Below, in pieces: positions 26,441-35,630 of a DNA stretch of 64,000 nt. Below the pieces are notes generated by a model, which saw only the letters and a list, made by a program, of their open reading frames with translations, was not told the DNA's origin and ran no database searches. A program made the position numbers and the translations under genes. The DNA comes from JAGQYH01 sp041393015 (GTDB lineage: Bacteria > Bacteroidota > Bacteroidia > Chitinophagales > JADIYW01). Every line of letters begins with the position of its first letter. Within the stretch, counting starts at the first letter, position 1. The DNA lies in assembly GCA_041393015.1 (NCBI GenBank), contig JAWKKV010000004.1, positions 340,880-404,879 of the forward strand, given 5' to 3'.

Positions 26441-28285
26441 ATGGCTGAAGTACATTCACATGAACAAGTAGGGGTAATAAATCCCGGCCATCATGCAGAT
26501 GAGCATGAACACCACACGGAGACCTTCGTTTCGAAGTATATCTTTAGTTTGGATCATAAAACAATCGGGAAACAGTTTTTAATCTCTGGTATTGTTTGGG
26601 CTATTATTGGAGGTCTATTCTCAGTAATTTTTAGAGTTCAATTAGCTTGGCCGGATGAAACATTTCCATTTTTAGAAATGCTATTTGGATCTTGGTTTTC
26701 TGATGGGAAACTAGATCCGGAAGCGTATTACGCTTTAGTAACGATGCACGGAACCATTATGGTGTTTTTCGTTTTAACAGCAGCGTTAAGTGGTACCTTC
26801 GCCAACTTTTTAATTCCATTACAGATTGGAGCTAGGGATATGGCATCGCCATTAATGAACCTACTATCTTATTGGTTCTTTTTCGTAGCAGGTGTTGTAA
26901 TGATGATTTCGTTATTTATACCAACTGGTCCTGCAGCTGGTGGTTGGACAGTTTATCCGCCATTAAGTGCCTTACCTGAAGCTAGTAAAGGTTCCGGTAT
27001 GGGTATGACACTCTGGTTAGTAGCAATGGCATTATTTATTGTATCAACATTATTAGGTGGTTTGAACTACATCTCAACGGTATTGAACTTACGTACAAAA
27101 GGTATGACTATGTTCAGAATGCCATTAACAGTTTGGGCTCTTTTCTTTACTGCTATCATTGGTTTATTATCTTTCCCGGTATTACTTTCAGCAGTAGTAT
27201 TATTATTGTTCGATAGAGGATTGGGAACGAGTTTCTATTTATCTGACATCGTTATAAAAGGAGAGGTGTTAGGATACTCTGGAGGTAGTCCAATTCTATT
27301 CCAACATTTATTTTGGTTCTTAGGTCACCCTGAAGTATATATTGTAATTCTTCCTGCAATGGGAATGGTTTCTGAAATATTAGCAGTAAACTCTAGAAAG
27401 CCAATTTTTGGATACAAAGCAATGATTTTCTCAATATTAGGAATTACTGTCTTAGGTTTTATCGTTTGGGCGCATCATATGTTCGTTTCAGGTATGAATC
27501 CAACCATTGGAGGTGTTTTCGTAATATTTACCTTATTGATTGCAGTTCCATCTGCTGTTAAAGTATTTAACTGGTTAACAACGCTTTGGCGTGGTAATAT
27601 AATTATTACACCAGCGTCAGCATTTGCTATTGGTTTTGTTTCAATGTTTATTTCTGGTGGTTTAACTGGTATTTGGTTAGGAAACGCCGTAATTGATATT
27701 CCATTACATGATACTTATTTCGTTGTAGCGCATTTCCATATTGTAATGGGTATAGCTGCTTTCTTTGGAATGTTTGCCGGAGTATATCACTGGTTCCCGA
27801 AAATATTTGGAAGGTTTATGAATAAATCAATGGGCATGGCTCACTTCTTTATCACCTTCGTAGGCGCGTATGTAATCTTTTGGCCTATGCATTATTTAGG
27901 ATTATCTGGTGTTCCTAGAAGATACTATGCTTTTGATGTGTTTGAAACATTCAATGGATATCCTGAATTAAATAAGATTATTAGTATAGCGGCAATCATT
28001 GTATTCTTAGCACAATTTATTTTTGTAGTAAACTTCTTCTATTCTATTTACAAGGGTAAAAAAGTTACAGAGGAAAACAAGAATCCTTGGAAAGCAACAA
28101 CTTTAGAATGGACAACTCCAATCAATCCTGGACATGGAAACTGGCCTGGAGCGATTCCTGAAGTATATAGATGGCCTTATGATTACAGCAGATATGATGA
28201 TGCTGAAGAGGACTTTATTCCTCAAACGGTTCCTTATTCAGAGGAAGAGAAGAAAAAAATGGCTGACGAAGGACATACATACTAG
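26441..28285 (+). CDS. coxA: Cytochrome c oxidase subunit I CoxA
   Basis: CoxA holds the low-spin heme and the heme-CuB site that reduces oxygen to water and pumps protons. The 614-residue protein has about 12 helices and the expected ligands: VTMHGTIMVFF (low-spin heme His), WFLGHPEVYIVILP (CuB His with its cross-linked Tyr), WAHHMFVSGM (two CuB His) and HDTYFVVAHFHIVMG (high-spin and low-spin heme His). The N-terminus is His-rich (HEQ...GHHADEHEHHTETF). It starts 46 bp after coxB and is followed 10 bp on by ctaB. Confidence 0.96.
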   Translation: MAEVHSHEQVGVINPGHHADEHEHHTETFVSKYIFSLDHKTIGKQFLISGIVWAIIGGLFSVIFRVQLAWPDETFPFLEMLFGSWFSDGKLDPEAYYALVTMHGTIMVFFVLTAALSGTFANFLIPLQIGARDMASPLMNLLSYWFFFVAGVVMMISLFIPTGPAAGGWTVYPPLSALPEASKGSGMGMTLWLVAMALFIVSTLLGGLNYISTVLNLRTKGMTMFRMPLTVWALFFTAIIGLLSFPVLLSAVVLLLFDRGLGTSFYLSDIVIKGEVLGYSGGSPILFQHLFWFLGHPEVYIVILPAMGMVSEILAVNSRKPIFGYKAMIFSILGITVLGFIVWAHHMFVSGMNPTIGGVFVIFTLLIAVPSAVKVFNWLTTLWRGNIIITPASAFAIGFVSMFISGGLTGIWLGNAVIDIPLHDTYFVVAHFHIVMGIAAFFGMFAGVYHWFPKIFGRFMNKSMGMAHFFITFVGAYVIFWPMHYLGLSGVPRRYYAFDVFETFNGYPELNKIISIAAIIVFLAQFIFVVNFFYSIYKGKKVTEENKNPWKATTLEWTTPINPGHGNWPGAIPEVYRWPYDYSRYDDAEEDFIPQTVPYSEEEKKKMADEGHTY

Positions 28286-28295
28286 TTAAACATTA

Positions 28296-29195
28296 ATGAG
28301 TAAAGCAAACACATATAATCTTACTTGGCAATTAGCAGCAAAAGCTAAACTGAGAGACTATGCACAGTTAACCAAAGTGCGTTTAAGTTCTCTAGTTGTT
28401 TTCTCTGCAGTAATGGCTTATATATTTGTGTTTGATGGAAATATACAATGGTTGAATGTAGTACTATTAGGTGCAGCTGGTTGGATGATTACAGCAGCTT
28501 CTAATACTATCAATCAAGTAATTGAAAAGAAAGAAGATAGATTAATGGAGAGAACAAAGGATCGTCCATTAGCTACTCGACGAATGTCAACTTATGAAGC
28601 AGTGTTATTAGCAGGACTTTTGGGAACTGCTGGCATCGCCATTTTAGGGTTTCATTTCAATGCATTAAGTGGTTTATTAGGAGCACTTGCCTTAATATCT
28701 TATGCTTTTATTTATACACCATTTAAGAAAATTTCTGCAGCAGCTGTTTTTGTTGGTGCAGTACCTGGAGCAATGCCTTTATTAATTGGATGTACTGCTG
28801 CCACAGGTGAGTTATCATTGTTAGCTTTCACTTTATTTGGTATTCAGTTCATATGGCAAATGCCTCATTTTTGGTCAATTGCTTGGCTAATGAATAAAGA
28901 TTACGCAAAAGCTGGTTATCACTTATTGCCGGCCAATGGTGAAAAAGATAGAGCTACTGCGTGGCACAACATACCTTATTTGGTATTGTTAATTTTAGCT
29001 GGAGCAACACCTTTTATCTTAGGCATCACTGGAATAGTATCATTAATTATCATCGCACTAGCAGGAGCATATTTCTTAAAATGCGGCATTCAATTGGTTA
29101 TAGATTTAACTGATCAAAGTGCAAAGAAATTAATGTTTGCTTCTTTTATTTATATACCCGTTACTTTAATAGCTTTAGTAGCAGATAAACTATAA
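28296..29195 (+). CDS. ctaB: Protoheme IX farnesyltransferase (heme O synthase) CtaB
   Basis: This UbiA-family prenyltransferase attaches a farnesyl group to heme b, giving heme O for the oxidase. The 299-residue protein has about nine helices. The first catalytic loop is SNTINQVIEKKEDRLMERT with DRPLATRRM, and the second is FWSIAWLMNKDYAKAGYHLL. Its place inside the oxidase operon is standard. Heme A synthase is not in the window, so whether heme O or A is used cannot be judged. It ends 1 bp before the next start. Confidence 0.93.
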   Translation: MSKANTYNLTWQLAAKAKLRDYAQLTKVRLSSLVVFSAVMAYIFVFDGNIQWLNVVLLGAAGWMITAASNTINQVIEKKEDRLMERTKDRPLATRRMSTYEAVLLAGLLGTAGIAILGFHFNALSGLLGALALISYAFIYTPFKKISAAAVFVGAVPGAMPLLIGCTAATGELSLLAFTLFGIQFIWQMPHFWSIAWLMNKDYAKAGYHLLPANGEKDRATAWHNIPYLVLLILAGATPFILGITGIVSLIIIALAGAYFLKCGIQLVIDLTDQSAKKLMFASFIYIPVTLIALVADKL

Positions 29196-29196
29196 A

Positions 29197-29808
29197 ATGA
29201 GTACAGTAGTAACATTTAATACCGATAATAATCCAAATAGTCATAAGGCACAACGCTTTACGATGAGGTTGGCTATTGTTAGTTTATCCATGACTTTTGC
29301 AGGATTAACTAGTTACTATATTATTTATAAGGCTAAGGAAACTTGGAGTTATTTTGAAATGCCAAACCTTTTTTGGGTAAGTACTTTAATATTAGCCATT
29401 AGCAGTATGTCTATGATGATGGCACACATGGCTAATAAAAAGAATAACGTAAAGGCACTTCGATTAGGTCTAGTTCTAACTTTAGCATTGGGTTTAACTT
29501 TTTGTTTTATGCAATGGTTAGGCTGGCAAGAGTTGATGAACAGAGGTGTATTCTTAAGTGGTAGCGGTAATGGGAACTCTATCTTTTACGTGATAACAGG
29601 CGGACATGCCCTTCACGTTTTAGGCGGTTTAATTTTCTTTATACCTGCTGTGATACGTTCGTTTTTTATATTCAAAAAGAGTAATAATACATATTTAAAT
29701 AAGGAATCAGATAAGTTAAAAATTAGAACAGACTTGTTGTCGGTTTACTGGCACTTCATGGGTCTGCTTTGGCTATACTTATTTATCTTCTTAAATGTCA
29801 ATCATTAA
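29197..29808 (+). CDS. coxC: Cytochrome c oxidase subunit III (first copy)
   Basis: The 203-residue heme-copper oxidase subunit III has five predicted helices, with the family segments FTMRLAIVSLSMTFAG at the start, FYVITGGHALHVLGGLIFF and, near the end, SVYWHFMGLLWLYLFI. It has no cofactor and stabilises subunit I. It starts directly after ctaB (1-bp gap), and a second, longer subunit III follows 13 bp on; two subunit III genes in a row is common in Bacteroidota caa3-type operons. Confidence 0.9.
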   Translation: MSTVVTFNTDNNPNSHKAQRFTMRLAIVSLSMTFAGLTSYYIIYKAKETWSYFEMPNLFWVSTLILAISSMSMMMAHMANKKNNVKALRLGLVLTLALGLTFCFMQWLGWQELMNRGVFLSGSGNGNSIFYVITGGHALHVLGGLIFFIPAVIRSFFIFKKSNNTYLNKESDKLKIRTDLLSVYWHFMGLLWLYLFIFLNVNH

Positions 29809-29821
29809 ATAGAAATTATCA

Positions 29822-30583
29822 ATGTCTGAAACATTAGAAAAAGTTGATACATCTTATGAAGCTCCTGAAGCTTTAGATAGTTGGAGTGGTGGTCAAGATC
29901 CAATGGGAATTAGTTATGGTAAAACCATGATGTGGTATTTCCTATTGTCAGATGCTTTTACCTTCTCAGCCTTATTGATCGCTTATGGTGCTACTAGAGT
30001 AAGTAAGCCTTGGTGGCCGGATCCAAACCATGTATTTAATGCTGTACCTGGATTACATGGTATGCACTTACCGTTAGTGTTTGTATCTATTATGACCTTC
30101 ATTCTAATCTTGAGTTCTGTATTCATGGTTAGAGCGGTACAAGAAGGGCATAGAATGAATAAGAATGGTGTTTTAGTTTGGATGGCACTTTGTATTGTAG
30201 GGGGACTTGCATTCTTAGGCTGTCAAGCTATTGAGTGGACGCATTTAATTCATCAAGGACTAACGCCTCAGTTTAATCCATTTGGCAAAAATGCTGAAGG
30301 ATTAACCGAATATGGCTATATGATGGTGGATGGCGTTAGAGTATGGAATGAAAATGTTACACCTGGACCGTCTACCTTTGGAGCATTATTTTATGGTATT
30401 ACCGGATTTCACGGATTTCACGTTTTTAGTGGGGTTTGTTTCAATATTTGGGGTTTTGGAATGGCAGCTAATGGAGCGTTCGATAAAAGAGGTCATTATG
30501 AAATGGTTGAAAAGCTTGGATTGTACTGGCACTTTGTAGATTTAGTTTGGGTGTTTGTATTCTTAGCATTCTATCTATTATAA
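29822..30583 (+). CDS. Cytochrome c oxidase subunit III (second copy)
   Basis: This 253-residue subunit III has the standard pattern: GKTMMWYFLLSDAFTFSALL, GITGFHGFHVFSG and GLYWHFVDLVWVFVFL. It is longer than the first copy, through a soluble start (about 1-30) and a polar insert around residues 136-180 (PQFNPFGKNAEG). Its place in the operon suggests that both copies are in the same complex or in alternative forms; the sequence does not decide. Confidence 0.92.
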   Translation: MSETLEKVDTSYEAPEALDSWSGGQDPMGISYGKTMMWYFLLSDAFTFSALLIAYGATRVSKPWWPDPNHVFNAVPGLHGMHLPLVFVSIMTFILILSSVFMVRAVQEGHRMNKNGVLVWMALCIVGGLAFLGCQAIEWTHLIHQGLTPQFNPFGKNAEGLTEYGYMMVDGVRVWNENVTPGPSTFGALFYGITGFHGFHVFSGVCFNIWGFGMAANGAFDKRGHYEMVEKLGLYWHFVDLVWVFVFLAFYLL

Positions 30584-30627
30584 TATATTAAAAAATAAAG
30601 CTTAAAAGCACTAAAAAATAAGTCGAT

Positions 30628-30984
30628 ATGGGAGCACACATGGATGATGCAGCTTATGAAAAAGATGTAAGCACAGTATGGAGAGTGACGGTTATTCTAT
30701 CAATAATAACAATTGTTGAAGTAGCTGTAGCACTATTTCATTTAAATTCACCTGGTTTTCAAGCTATTTTTCCAAGACTATTCTTGAACATTTTTTTCAT
30801 CATAGCCTCTATTGGTAAAGCCTTTTACATTATCGCGGAGTTTATGCACTTACGTCATGAGAAGAAAGTTTTAATCGTATCATTAGGGATTCCACTTATT
30901 TTCTTAGTATGGGCAATCATCGCTTTCATGAGTGAAGCGAATGCATGGAACCATATGAAGACCTTGGGTGGTTTCGGACAGTAA
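30628..30984 (+). CDS. Cytochrome c oxidase subunit IV-family protein
   Basis: The 118-residue membrane protein has three hydrophobic segments (about 18-36, 45-65 and 81-100) and the SIGKAFYIIAEFMHLRHEKK segment typical of prokaryotic oxidase subunit IV (COX4_pro). It is cofactor-free and stabilises subunits I and III. It lies 44 bp after subunit III and 15 bp before the Sco gene. Confidence 0.9.
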   Translation: MGAHMDDAAYEKDVSTVWRVTVILSIITIVEVAVALFHLNSPGFQAIFPRLFLNIFFIIASIGKAFYIIAEFMHLRHEKKVLIVSLGIPLIFLVWAIIAFMSEANAWNHMKTLGGFGQ

Positions 30985-30999
30985 ACAAACTTAGGAACA

Positions 31000-31722
31000 A
31001 TGGATAAAAATAAATTAGCAACGCTTTTCGCGGTTTTTATCATATTAATAGTTCCTTTCGGATTAGCGTATTACTGGATCACGAAACCTAGACCTACTGT
31101 AGATAAACTGATGATTGTCGGAAACAGGCAATTAGTAGACAAAGTAGATACGGCGACAGGAGAAACTTATAAGGATACCTTATTTCATACCATTTCTGAT
31201 TTCAAGTTTGTTAGTCATTTAGGTGATACCATCACCAATGATATCTTAGATGATAAAGTTTTAATTACTGATTTCTTTTTTACAGAATGTCCAACCATCT
31301 GTATTGATATGTCAAAGAATATGGCTAAAATACAGGAAGAGTTTATCGCAGAACCACACGTTATGCTTCTTTCTCATACGGTTGATCCTGAAAGAGATAG
31401 TGTAGGTAAACTTTATGAGTATTCTGAGCGTTATAATGTCAATCCTAAGAAGTGGCTTTTATTAACAGGTGAGAAAAAGGAGTTGTATGATATGGCTAGA
31501 AATAGCTATTTAATTAGTGCAACTATTCCGGGGGATGGAGGACCTAACGACTTTATTCACGATCAACATTTTGTTTTAGTAGATAAAGAAGGTAGAGTAA
31601 GAGGTTTCTATGATGGAACCATTGATGAGGAAGTGGAACGTTGTATTTCAGATACAAAAAAGTTATTGGTTTCTTACATTATAATGCCACCAAAAGAACG
31701 TAAGAAAAAGAAGAAAGACTAA
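31000..31722 (+). CDS. Sco1/SenC-type copper chaperone
   Basis: Sco proteins help load copper into the CuA site of CoxB. The 240-residue protein has one N-terminal membrane anchor (about 7-27) and a periplasmic thioredoxin-like domain. The copper site is Cys97 and Cys101 in FTECPTICIDMSKN plus a His in DFIHDQHFVLVD. The C-terminus is Lys-rich (KERKKKKKD). Its position after the structural subunits fits an assembly role for the same oxidase. Confidence 0.92.
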   Translation: MDKNKLATLFAVFIILIVPFGLAYYWITKPRPTVDKLMIVGNRQLVDKVDTATGETYKDTLFHTISDFKFVSHLGDTITNDILDDKVLITDFFFTECPTICIDMSKNMAKIQEEFIAEPHVMLLSHTVDPERDSVGKLYEYSERYNVNPKKWLLLTGEKKELYDMARNSYLISATIPGDGGPNDFIHDQHFVLVDKEGRVRGFYDGTIDEEVERCISDTKKLLVSYIIMPPKERKKKKKD

Positions 31723-31730
31723 TTGCAAAA

Positions 31731-32255
31731 ATGAGAGACAAGAATGTCACCATACTAATAATAATCATTTCTATCGCAGTTCCAAGTTTAGTAGCAGCAT
31801 TAATTACTTTTCAACCTTCTTTAGCGAGTAATACGAGTGTTACCTTTTTTCCAAAGTTCCACGCTATTTTAAATTCATTAGCTACGATTTGTATCCTTAG
31901 TGGAATCTTTTTTGTAAAAAATAAGAAGATAAAACTTCATAGGTTTAGTATGTTGGCTGCCTTCTTTTTATCGGCTATCTTTCTTGTGTCGTATGTAGTA
32001 GCTAAATCCCTTCATCCTGCTACTCCATATCCGGCAGATGCCCCGCTAAGAAGCGTATATTTCTTTATATTGATTTCGCACATCATATTGTCGGCATTGA
32101 TTCTACCATTAATTCTCTTTACTTTTTATAAAGCTATAGATAATAAGATTGCTCAGCATAGAAAGTTAGCCAAATGGACATTTCCGTTGTGGTTATACGT
32201 AACTATTTCCGGAGTAGTTGTATATTTATTTATGGCACCACATTATGGCGTATAA
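31731..32255 (+). CDS. DUF420 membrane protein
   Basis: This 174-residue protein has five hydrophobic segments and the DUF420 features FPKFHAILNSLATICILSG, a conserved His pair (KLHRFSMLAAFF) and HIILSALILPLILFT. DUF420 proteins sit beside caa3-type oxidase and Sco genes in many bacteria and are thought to help oxidase assembly; the exact role is unknown. It begins 9 bp after the Sco gene, and the next start follows its stop by 1 bp. Confidence 0.88.
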   Translation: MRDKNVTILIIIISIAVPSLVAALITFQPSLASNTSVTFFPKFHAILNSLATICILSGIFFVKNKKIKLHRFSMLAAFFLSAIFLVSYVVAKSLHPATPYPADAPLRSVYFFILISHIILSALILPLILFTFYKAIDNKIAQHRKLAKWTFPLWLYVTISGVVVYLFMAPHYGV

Positions 32256-32256
32256 G

Positions 32257-32487
32257 ATGAAAAATATCAGTATAAAATTATTTGTGTTGGCTTGTTTCTT
32301 TTTGCCAACTATTACTTCAATAGCACAATGTCCAATGTGCAAATTATCTGCGGGTGATTCAGATGTACGAGCAGGCTTAAACGATGGCATTTTATATTTA
32401 TTAGCCGCTCCTTTTCTATTAATGGGTAGTGCACTACTTTGGTGGTATTTCAACAGAAAGAAGTACGAGAATTACACTAACAATTAA
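32257..32487 (+). CDS. Small membrane protein with CPMCK motif, end of oxidase operon
   Basis: The ATG at 32257, one base after the DUF420 stop, gives 76 residues; a start further upstream would lie inside DUF420. It has a signal peptide (about 1-23, ending SIAQ), directly followed by CPMCK, a short loop (LSAGDSDVRAGLNDG) and one membrane helix (about 46-66) with a short basic tail. A mature N-terminus with C-x-x-C just outside the membrane suggests metal or thiol chemistry in oxidase assembly; this is inferred from position. Such short genes commonly end Bacteroidota act-cox operons. It converges with the P450 gene, 4 bp apart. Confidence 0.78.
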   Translation: MKNISIKLFVLACFFLPTITSIAQCPMCKLSAGDSDVRAGLNDGILYLLAAPFLLMGSALLWWYFNRKKYENYTNN

Positions 32488-32491
32488 GATT

Positions 32492-33826
32492 TTATTTTTT
32501 TCGCTTCCAAAACTTTGCTTTAAAACCATGATCTGGTCCTGGAGTTGGCAATACCGTAAATTTTAGTTGATAATCTTTTGGGACAGCTTCAAATTCTAAT
32601 TTGTGAAGCATATAAGAGGTAATTAAGCAAACCATTACTTCTCCTAATCTATTTCCAAGACATTTATGATCGCCTAAACTAAATGGACTCCAAGCACTTT
32701 TAGTTTTGTGTTCAGCTCTTTCCGGTAAATAACGATCGATATCAAATTGGTAGGGATCTTTAAAAATAGTTTCATCAAAATGAGCAACGCCTTGAGCCAT
32801 GTAAACTAACTGGCCTTTTTTAATGGTATATCCTTTATATTCGAAATCATCTACGGCAGTTCTTGGAACCACTGGCGCAATTGGATACCTTCTCATGGTT
32901 TCCATGGTAATTCGCATCATTATGTCTAGCTTTCTTAAGTTTTTAGTATCAAAACTACCATCTTTAAAAAAGTCATCCGCCTCTGCTCTAGCTTTTGCTT
33001 TTAGTTCCGGCATCGTCATTAACTTATAAATCATGATGGTTACATTATTGGCAACAGTATCAATTCCTGCCGTGTAGGGAGTCAACATCATTAAGGACAC
33101 ATCAGCATCGGTTAATTCTATTTCTTTGCTTTCAATAGCTGCTATAATATCATCTACCAAATTTGGTTGATCATGCTCATGAGTTTTATTGTACGCCAAA
33201 ACCTTTTTCGCTAATTCGTCTATTCGTTTTTTGGCTTTGAGATATCTTGGATGTTTTAAATACAATTTAGGCCACATCCTAATAACCGTTACGTTTAGTA
33301 CTACTTTCAAAAAGTACTTGATATCTTTTTCATAGCCTGTGGGTTTGTGGTTAGCTAGTATTAAACCTAATAGATCAATTGTCATGTTCTGGACGGCTTC
33401 CAGGACTTTCAAGGAAGGAACTTCGCATAGCTTATCAAATGATTCGTCTAATGAATCTAACGAAGCCTTTTCTTTACCAATAAACATTACAGGAGAATAA
33501 CCGCGTTTGGTGATTTTTCTCATTTTTAAATGATCGGCACCTCTCATGGCAATCATATTGTTGGTCGCATTTAATTCCACACTATAGGCGCCCCAAACTT
33601 CTTCAGCGGTTAAGAATTCATCACCACGTTGATCTAAAAACTGATTGGCTTCTAATCCAGCGAGTACAACAATATCGTCAAACAAAGATCTTATTCTGAA
33701 AACCGGTCCATATTTTTTATAGCTCTGTACACATAATTCTAAAGGATCATTGAGTAATTGTTTGGTATTGCCTATAATCGGAAAACCAGGAACCTTGGGT
33801 ATTTGTTTTGTAGCGATTGCGTCCAT
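32492..33826 (-). CDS. Cytochrome P450
   Basis: The 444-residue class-I-length P450 is a heme-thiolate monooxygenase. It shows the proline-rich start (PKVPGFPIIGNTKQLL), the I-helix oxygen-binding motif YTAGIDTVAN, the K-helix ExxR in ETMRRYP, and the heme loop FSLGDHKCLGNRLGE with Cys389 as the iron ligand. There is no membrane anchor, so it is soluble and needs a ferredoxin partner not found here. An SDR lies 98 bp upstream on the same strand and may act in the same pathway, but the substrate is unknown. Confidence 0.94.
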   Translation of the reverse strand: MDAIATKQIPKVPGFPIIGNTKQLLNDPLELCVQSYKKYGPVFRIRSLFDDIVVLAGLEANQFLDQRGDEFLTAEEVWGAYSVELNATNNMIAMRGADHLKMRKITKRGYSPVMFIGKEKASLDSLDESFDKLCEVPSLKVLEAVQNMTIDLLGLILANHKPTGYEKDIKYFLKVVLNVTVIRMWPKLYLKHPRYLKAKKRIDELAKKVLAYNKTHEHDQPNLVDDIIAAIESKEIELTDADVSLMMLTPYTAGIDTVANNVTIMIYKLMTMPELKAKARAEADDFFKDGSFDTKNLRKLDIMMRITMETMRRYPIAPVVPRTAVDDFEYKGYTIKKGQLVYMAQGVAHFDETIFKDPYQFDIDRYLPERAEHKTKSAWSPFSLGDHKCLGNRLGEVMVCLITSYMLHKLEFEAVPKDYQLKFTVLPTPGPDHGFKAKFWKRKK

Positions 33827-33924
33827 TTATTATATTTAGAAAGTATCGCTAAATATAACTAGTCTTTTTCAGGGAGCATATTTTCTTTTTATAAAAAATA
33901 ACTTTCATCCTCGAAACTCGAAAG

Positions 33925-34626
33925 CTACAAATCCCCTAATTGAGGTCTTAGAATAATTTCTTCAACATCCGTTCTATCGCTTAATTGATAAGCATGATAA
34001 ATAGTGTCTGCAATGTCCTCCGCTTTCATGAATCTTGTTTCCGGCAAATCAATACCTTGCCAAGAATCTGTATAAGTGGCACCCGGGAGCACAGCTGTCA
34101 CTCTAATGTTTTTATCTTTTAGTTCTTCTCGTAGCGATTTTGAAAAGCCTAACAAAGCAAACTTAGTGATAGAGTACAAGCTGCCATTTGGATAGGCCAT
34201 TAAACTAGCTACCGAACAAATATTAAAAATGTGTCCTCTACGTCGTTGTTGTAAATTAGGCAATAAAGCTTTGGTAAAATGATAGGCACTAAAAAGGTTG
34301 GTATCCATCATTTTTTCAAGATCGCCATCTTCCGCATTTTGAATCTCACCCGGTAAAAATATACCCGCATTATTCACTACAACATCAAAATGTCCGAAAA
34401 TGGCTAAAGCATTTTTTGCAAATTCATTTACAGCTTCTTTGTTAGACATGTCGCAGCTTTCATAATAAACTTTAACTTCTGTGTTAACAGCGCTAATCTC
34501 CTCTTTTAACAATTCTAGCTTTTCAATGTTTCTTGAACAGTAAGCTACATTGAATCCTGCTTCAACAAACTTTATTAAAATGGCTTTTCCAATACCTCGA
34601 GATGCACCTGTTATGATAAGATTCAT
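33925..34626 (-). CDS. Short-chain dehydrogenase/reductase
   Basis: The 233-residue classical SDR has the cofactor loop ITGASRGIGKAI, NNAG in FDVVVNNAGIFLP, catalytic Ser in FNICSVASLM and the YSITK active site. The SRNIEKL stretch after strand two suggests NADP(H) use. It resembles the sepiapterin-reductase/FabG-like group but its substrate is unknown. It lies upstream of the P450 on the same strand. The 266-bp spacer to the divergent mlaE gene shows A/T-rich DNA with no clear site. Confidence 0.88.
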   Translation of the reverse strand: MNLIITGASRGIGKAILIKFVEAGFNVAYCSRNIEKLELLKEEISAVNTEVKVYYESCDMSNKEAVNEFAKNALAIFGHFDVVVNNAGIFLPGEIQNAEDGDLEKMMDTNLFSAYHFTKALLPNLQQRRRGHIFNICSVASLMAYPNGSLYSITKFALLGFSKSLREELKDKNIRVTAVLPGATYTDSWQGIDLPETRFMKAEDIADTIYHAYQLSDRTDVEEIILRPQLGDL

Positions 34627-34892
34627 ATATTATACTTGTAATTTGAATGTATTAATAAAAAAGATGCAATTTTGTTTAACAGTTTAAAACATTTTATACG
34701 TCTGAAATGAAGAATTAAAAACTATGTTATTAGTCACTTATTCATTTATTTGGCGAATTGCATTCCCCTTCGTTTCTTTGCGCAAAATTAAGTGTTTTAA
34801 GTTTATTACAGTTTTTATATAGCTTTTTTCTTTTTGAAGCAGTTTTTAAGGTGTAAATAAACTATTTTAGCCAACCAAATTAATATCTCGAA

Positions 34893-35630
34893 GTGGGACC
34901 ATTTTATCACATAGGTAGTTATATATACATGTTGAAGGCATTATTTGTTAAGCCTGAACGTATTGCTATGTATTGGAAGGAAACCTTTCGGCAGATGGTG
35001 GATATAGGCGTAGGCTCTTTACTGATAGTAGCTATCATTTCATTTTTTATCGGAGCGGTTTCTACTGTTCAGTTTGCTTATAATTTACAAGATTCATTAA
35101 TACCTATGATGTATGTTGGATATGTGGTTAAAGAATCCATGATTCTTGAATTTGCACCAACGATATCTTGTCTCATTTTGGCAGGTAAAGTAGGATCAAA
35201 CATATCCTCTGAATTAGGAAGTATGCGTTTGTCAGAACAGATTGATGCATTAGAGATTATGGGCGTTCATACCAAGGCATATTTAATTGGTCCTAAGATT
35301 ATTGCCGCAATCACTATGATACCTTTATTAGTAATCATATCTGCTGCTATTGGAATCTATGGTGGTATGGTGGCGGGAACGCTATCAGGTTATGTTAAAT
35401 CGACAGACTATGTTCAAGGGGTTTTAAGTTTCTTTGATGCCTTTGGTGTTTTTGTTATGCTATTAAAATCAGTTACTTTTGGCTTTTTATTAACCAGTAT
35501 TTCTTGCTACCAAGGTTACAATGCTTTTGGTGGAGCCCTTGAAATTGGTAAAGCAAGCACAAGAGCAGTGGTAATCAGTAGTATTATGGTACTTTTTGCT
35601 GACTATATCTTAGCTTGGATTTTATTATGA
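34893..35630 (+). CDS. mlaE: MlaE-type ABC permease for phospholipid transport
   Basis: MlaE is the inner-membrane permease of the lipid-asymmetry (Mla) transporter, which moves phospholipids between membranes. The 245-residue protein has five to six hydrophobic segments with the family runs LIVAIISFFIGAVSTVQFA, VKESMILEFAPTISCLILAG, KVGSNISSELGSM and EQIDALEIMGV. The start is a GTG at 34893, because an in-frame TAA lies 12 bp upstream and the reading from GTG gives the family opening IGSYIYMLKALFVKPE. It is coupled to mlaF by an ATGA overlap. The MlaD-like partner is not in the window. Confidence 0.93.
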   Translation: MGPFYHIGSYIYMLKALFVKPERIAMYWKETFRQMVDIGVGSLLIVAIISFFIGAVSTVQFAYNLQDSLIPMMYVGYVVKESMILEFAPTISCLILAGKVGSNISSELGSMRLSEQIDALEIMGVHTKAYLIGPKIIAAITMIPLLVIISAAIGIYGGMVAGTLSGYVKSTDYVQGVLSFFDAFGVFVMLLKSVTFGFLLTSISCYQGYNAFGGALEIGKASTRAVVISSIMVLFADYILAWILL

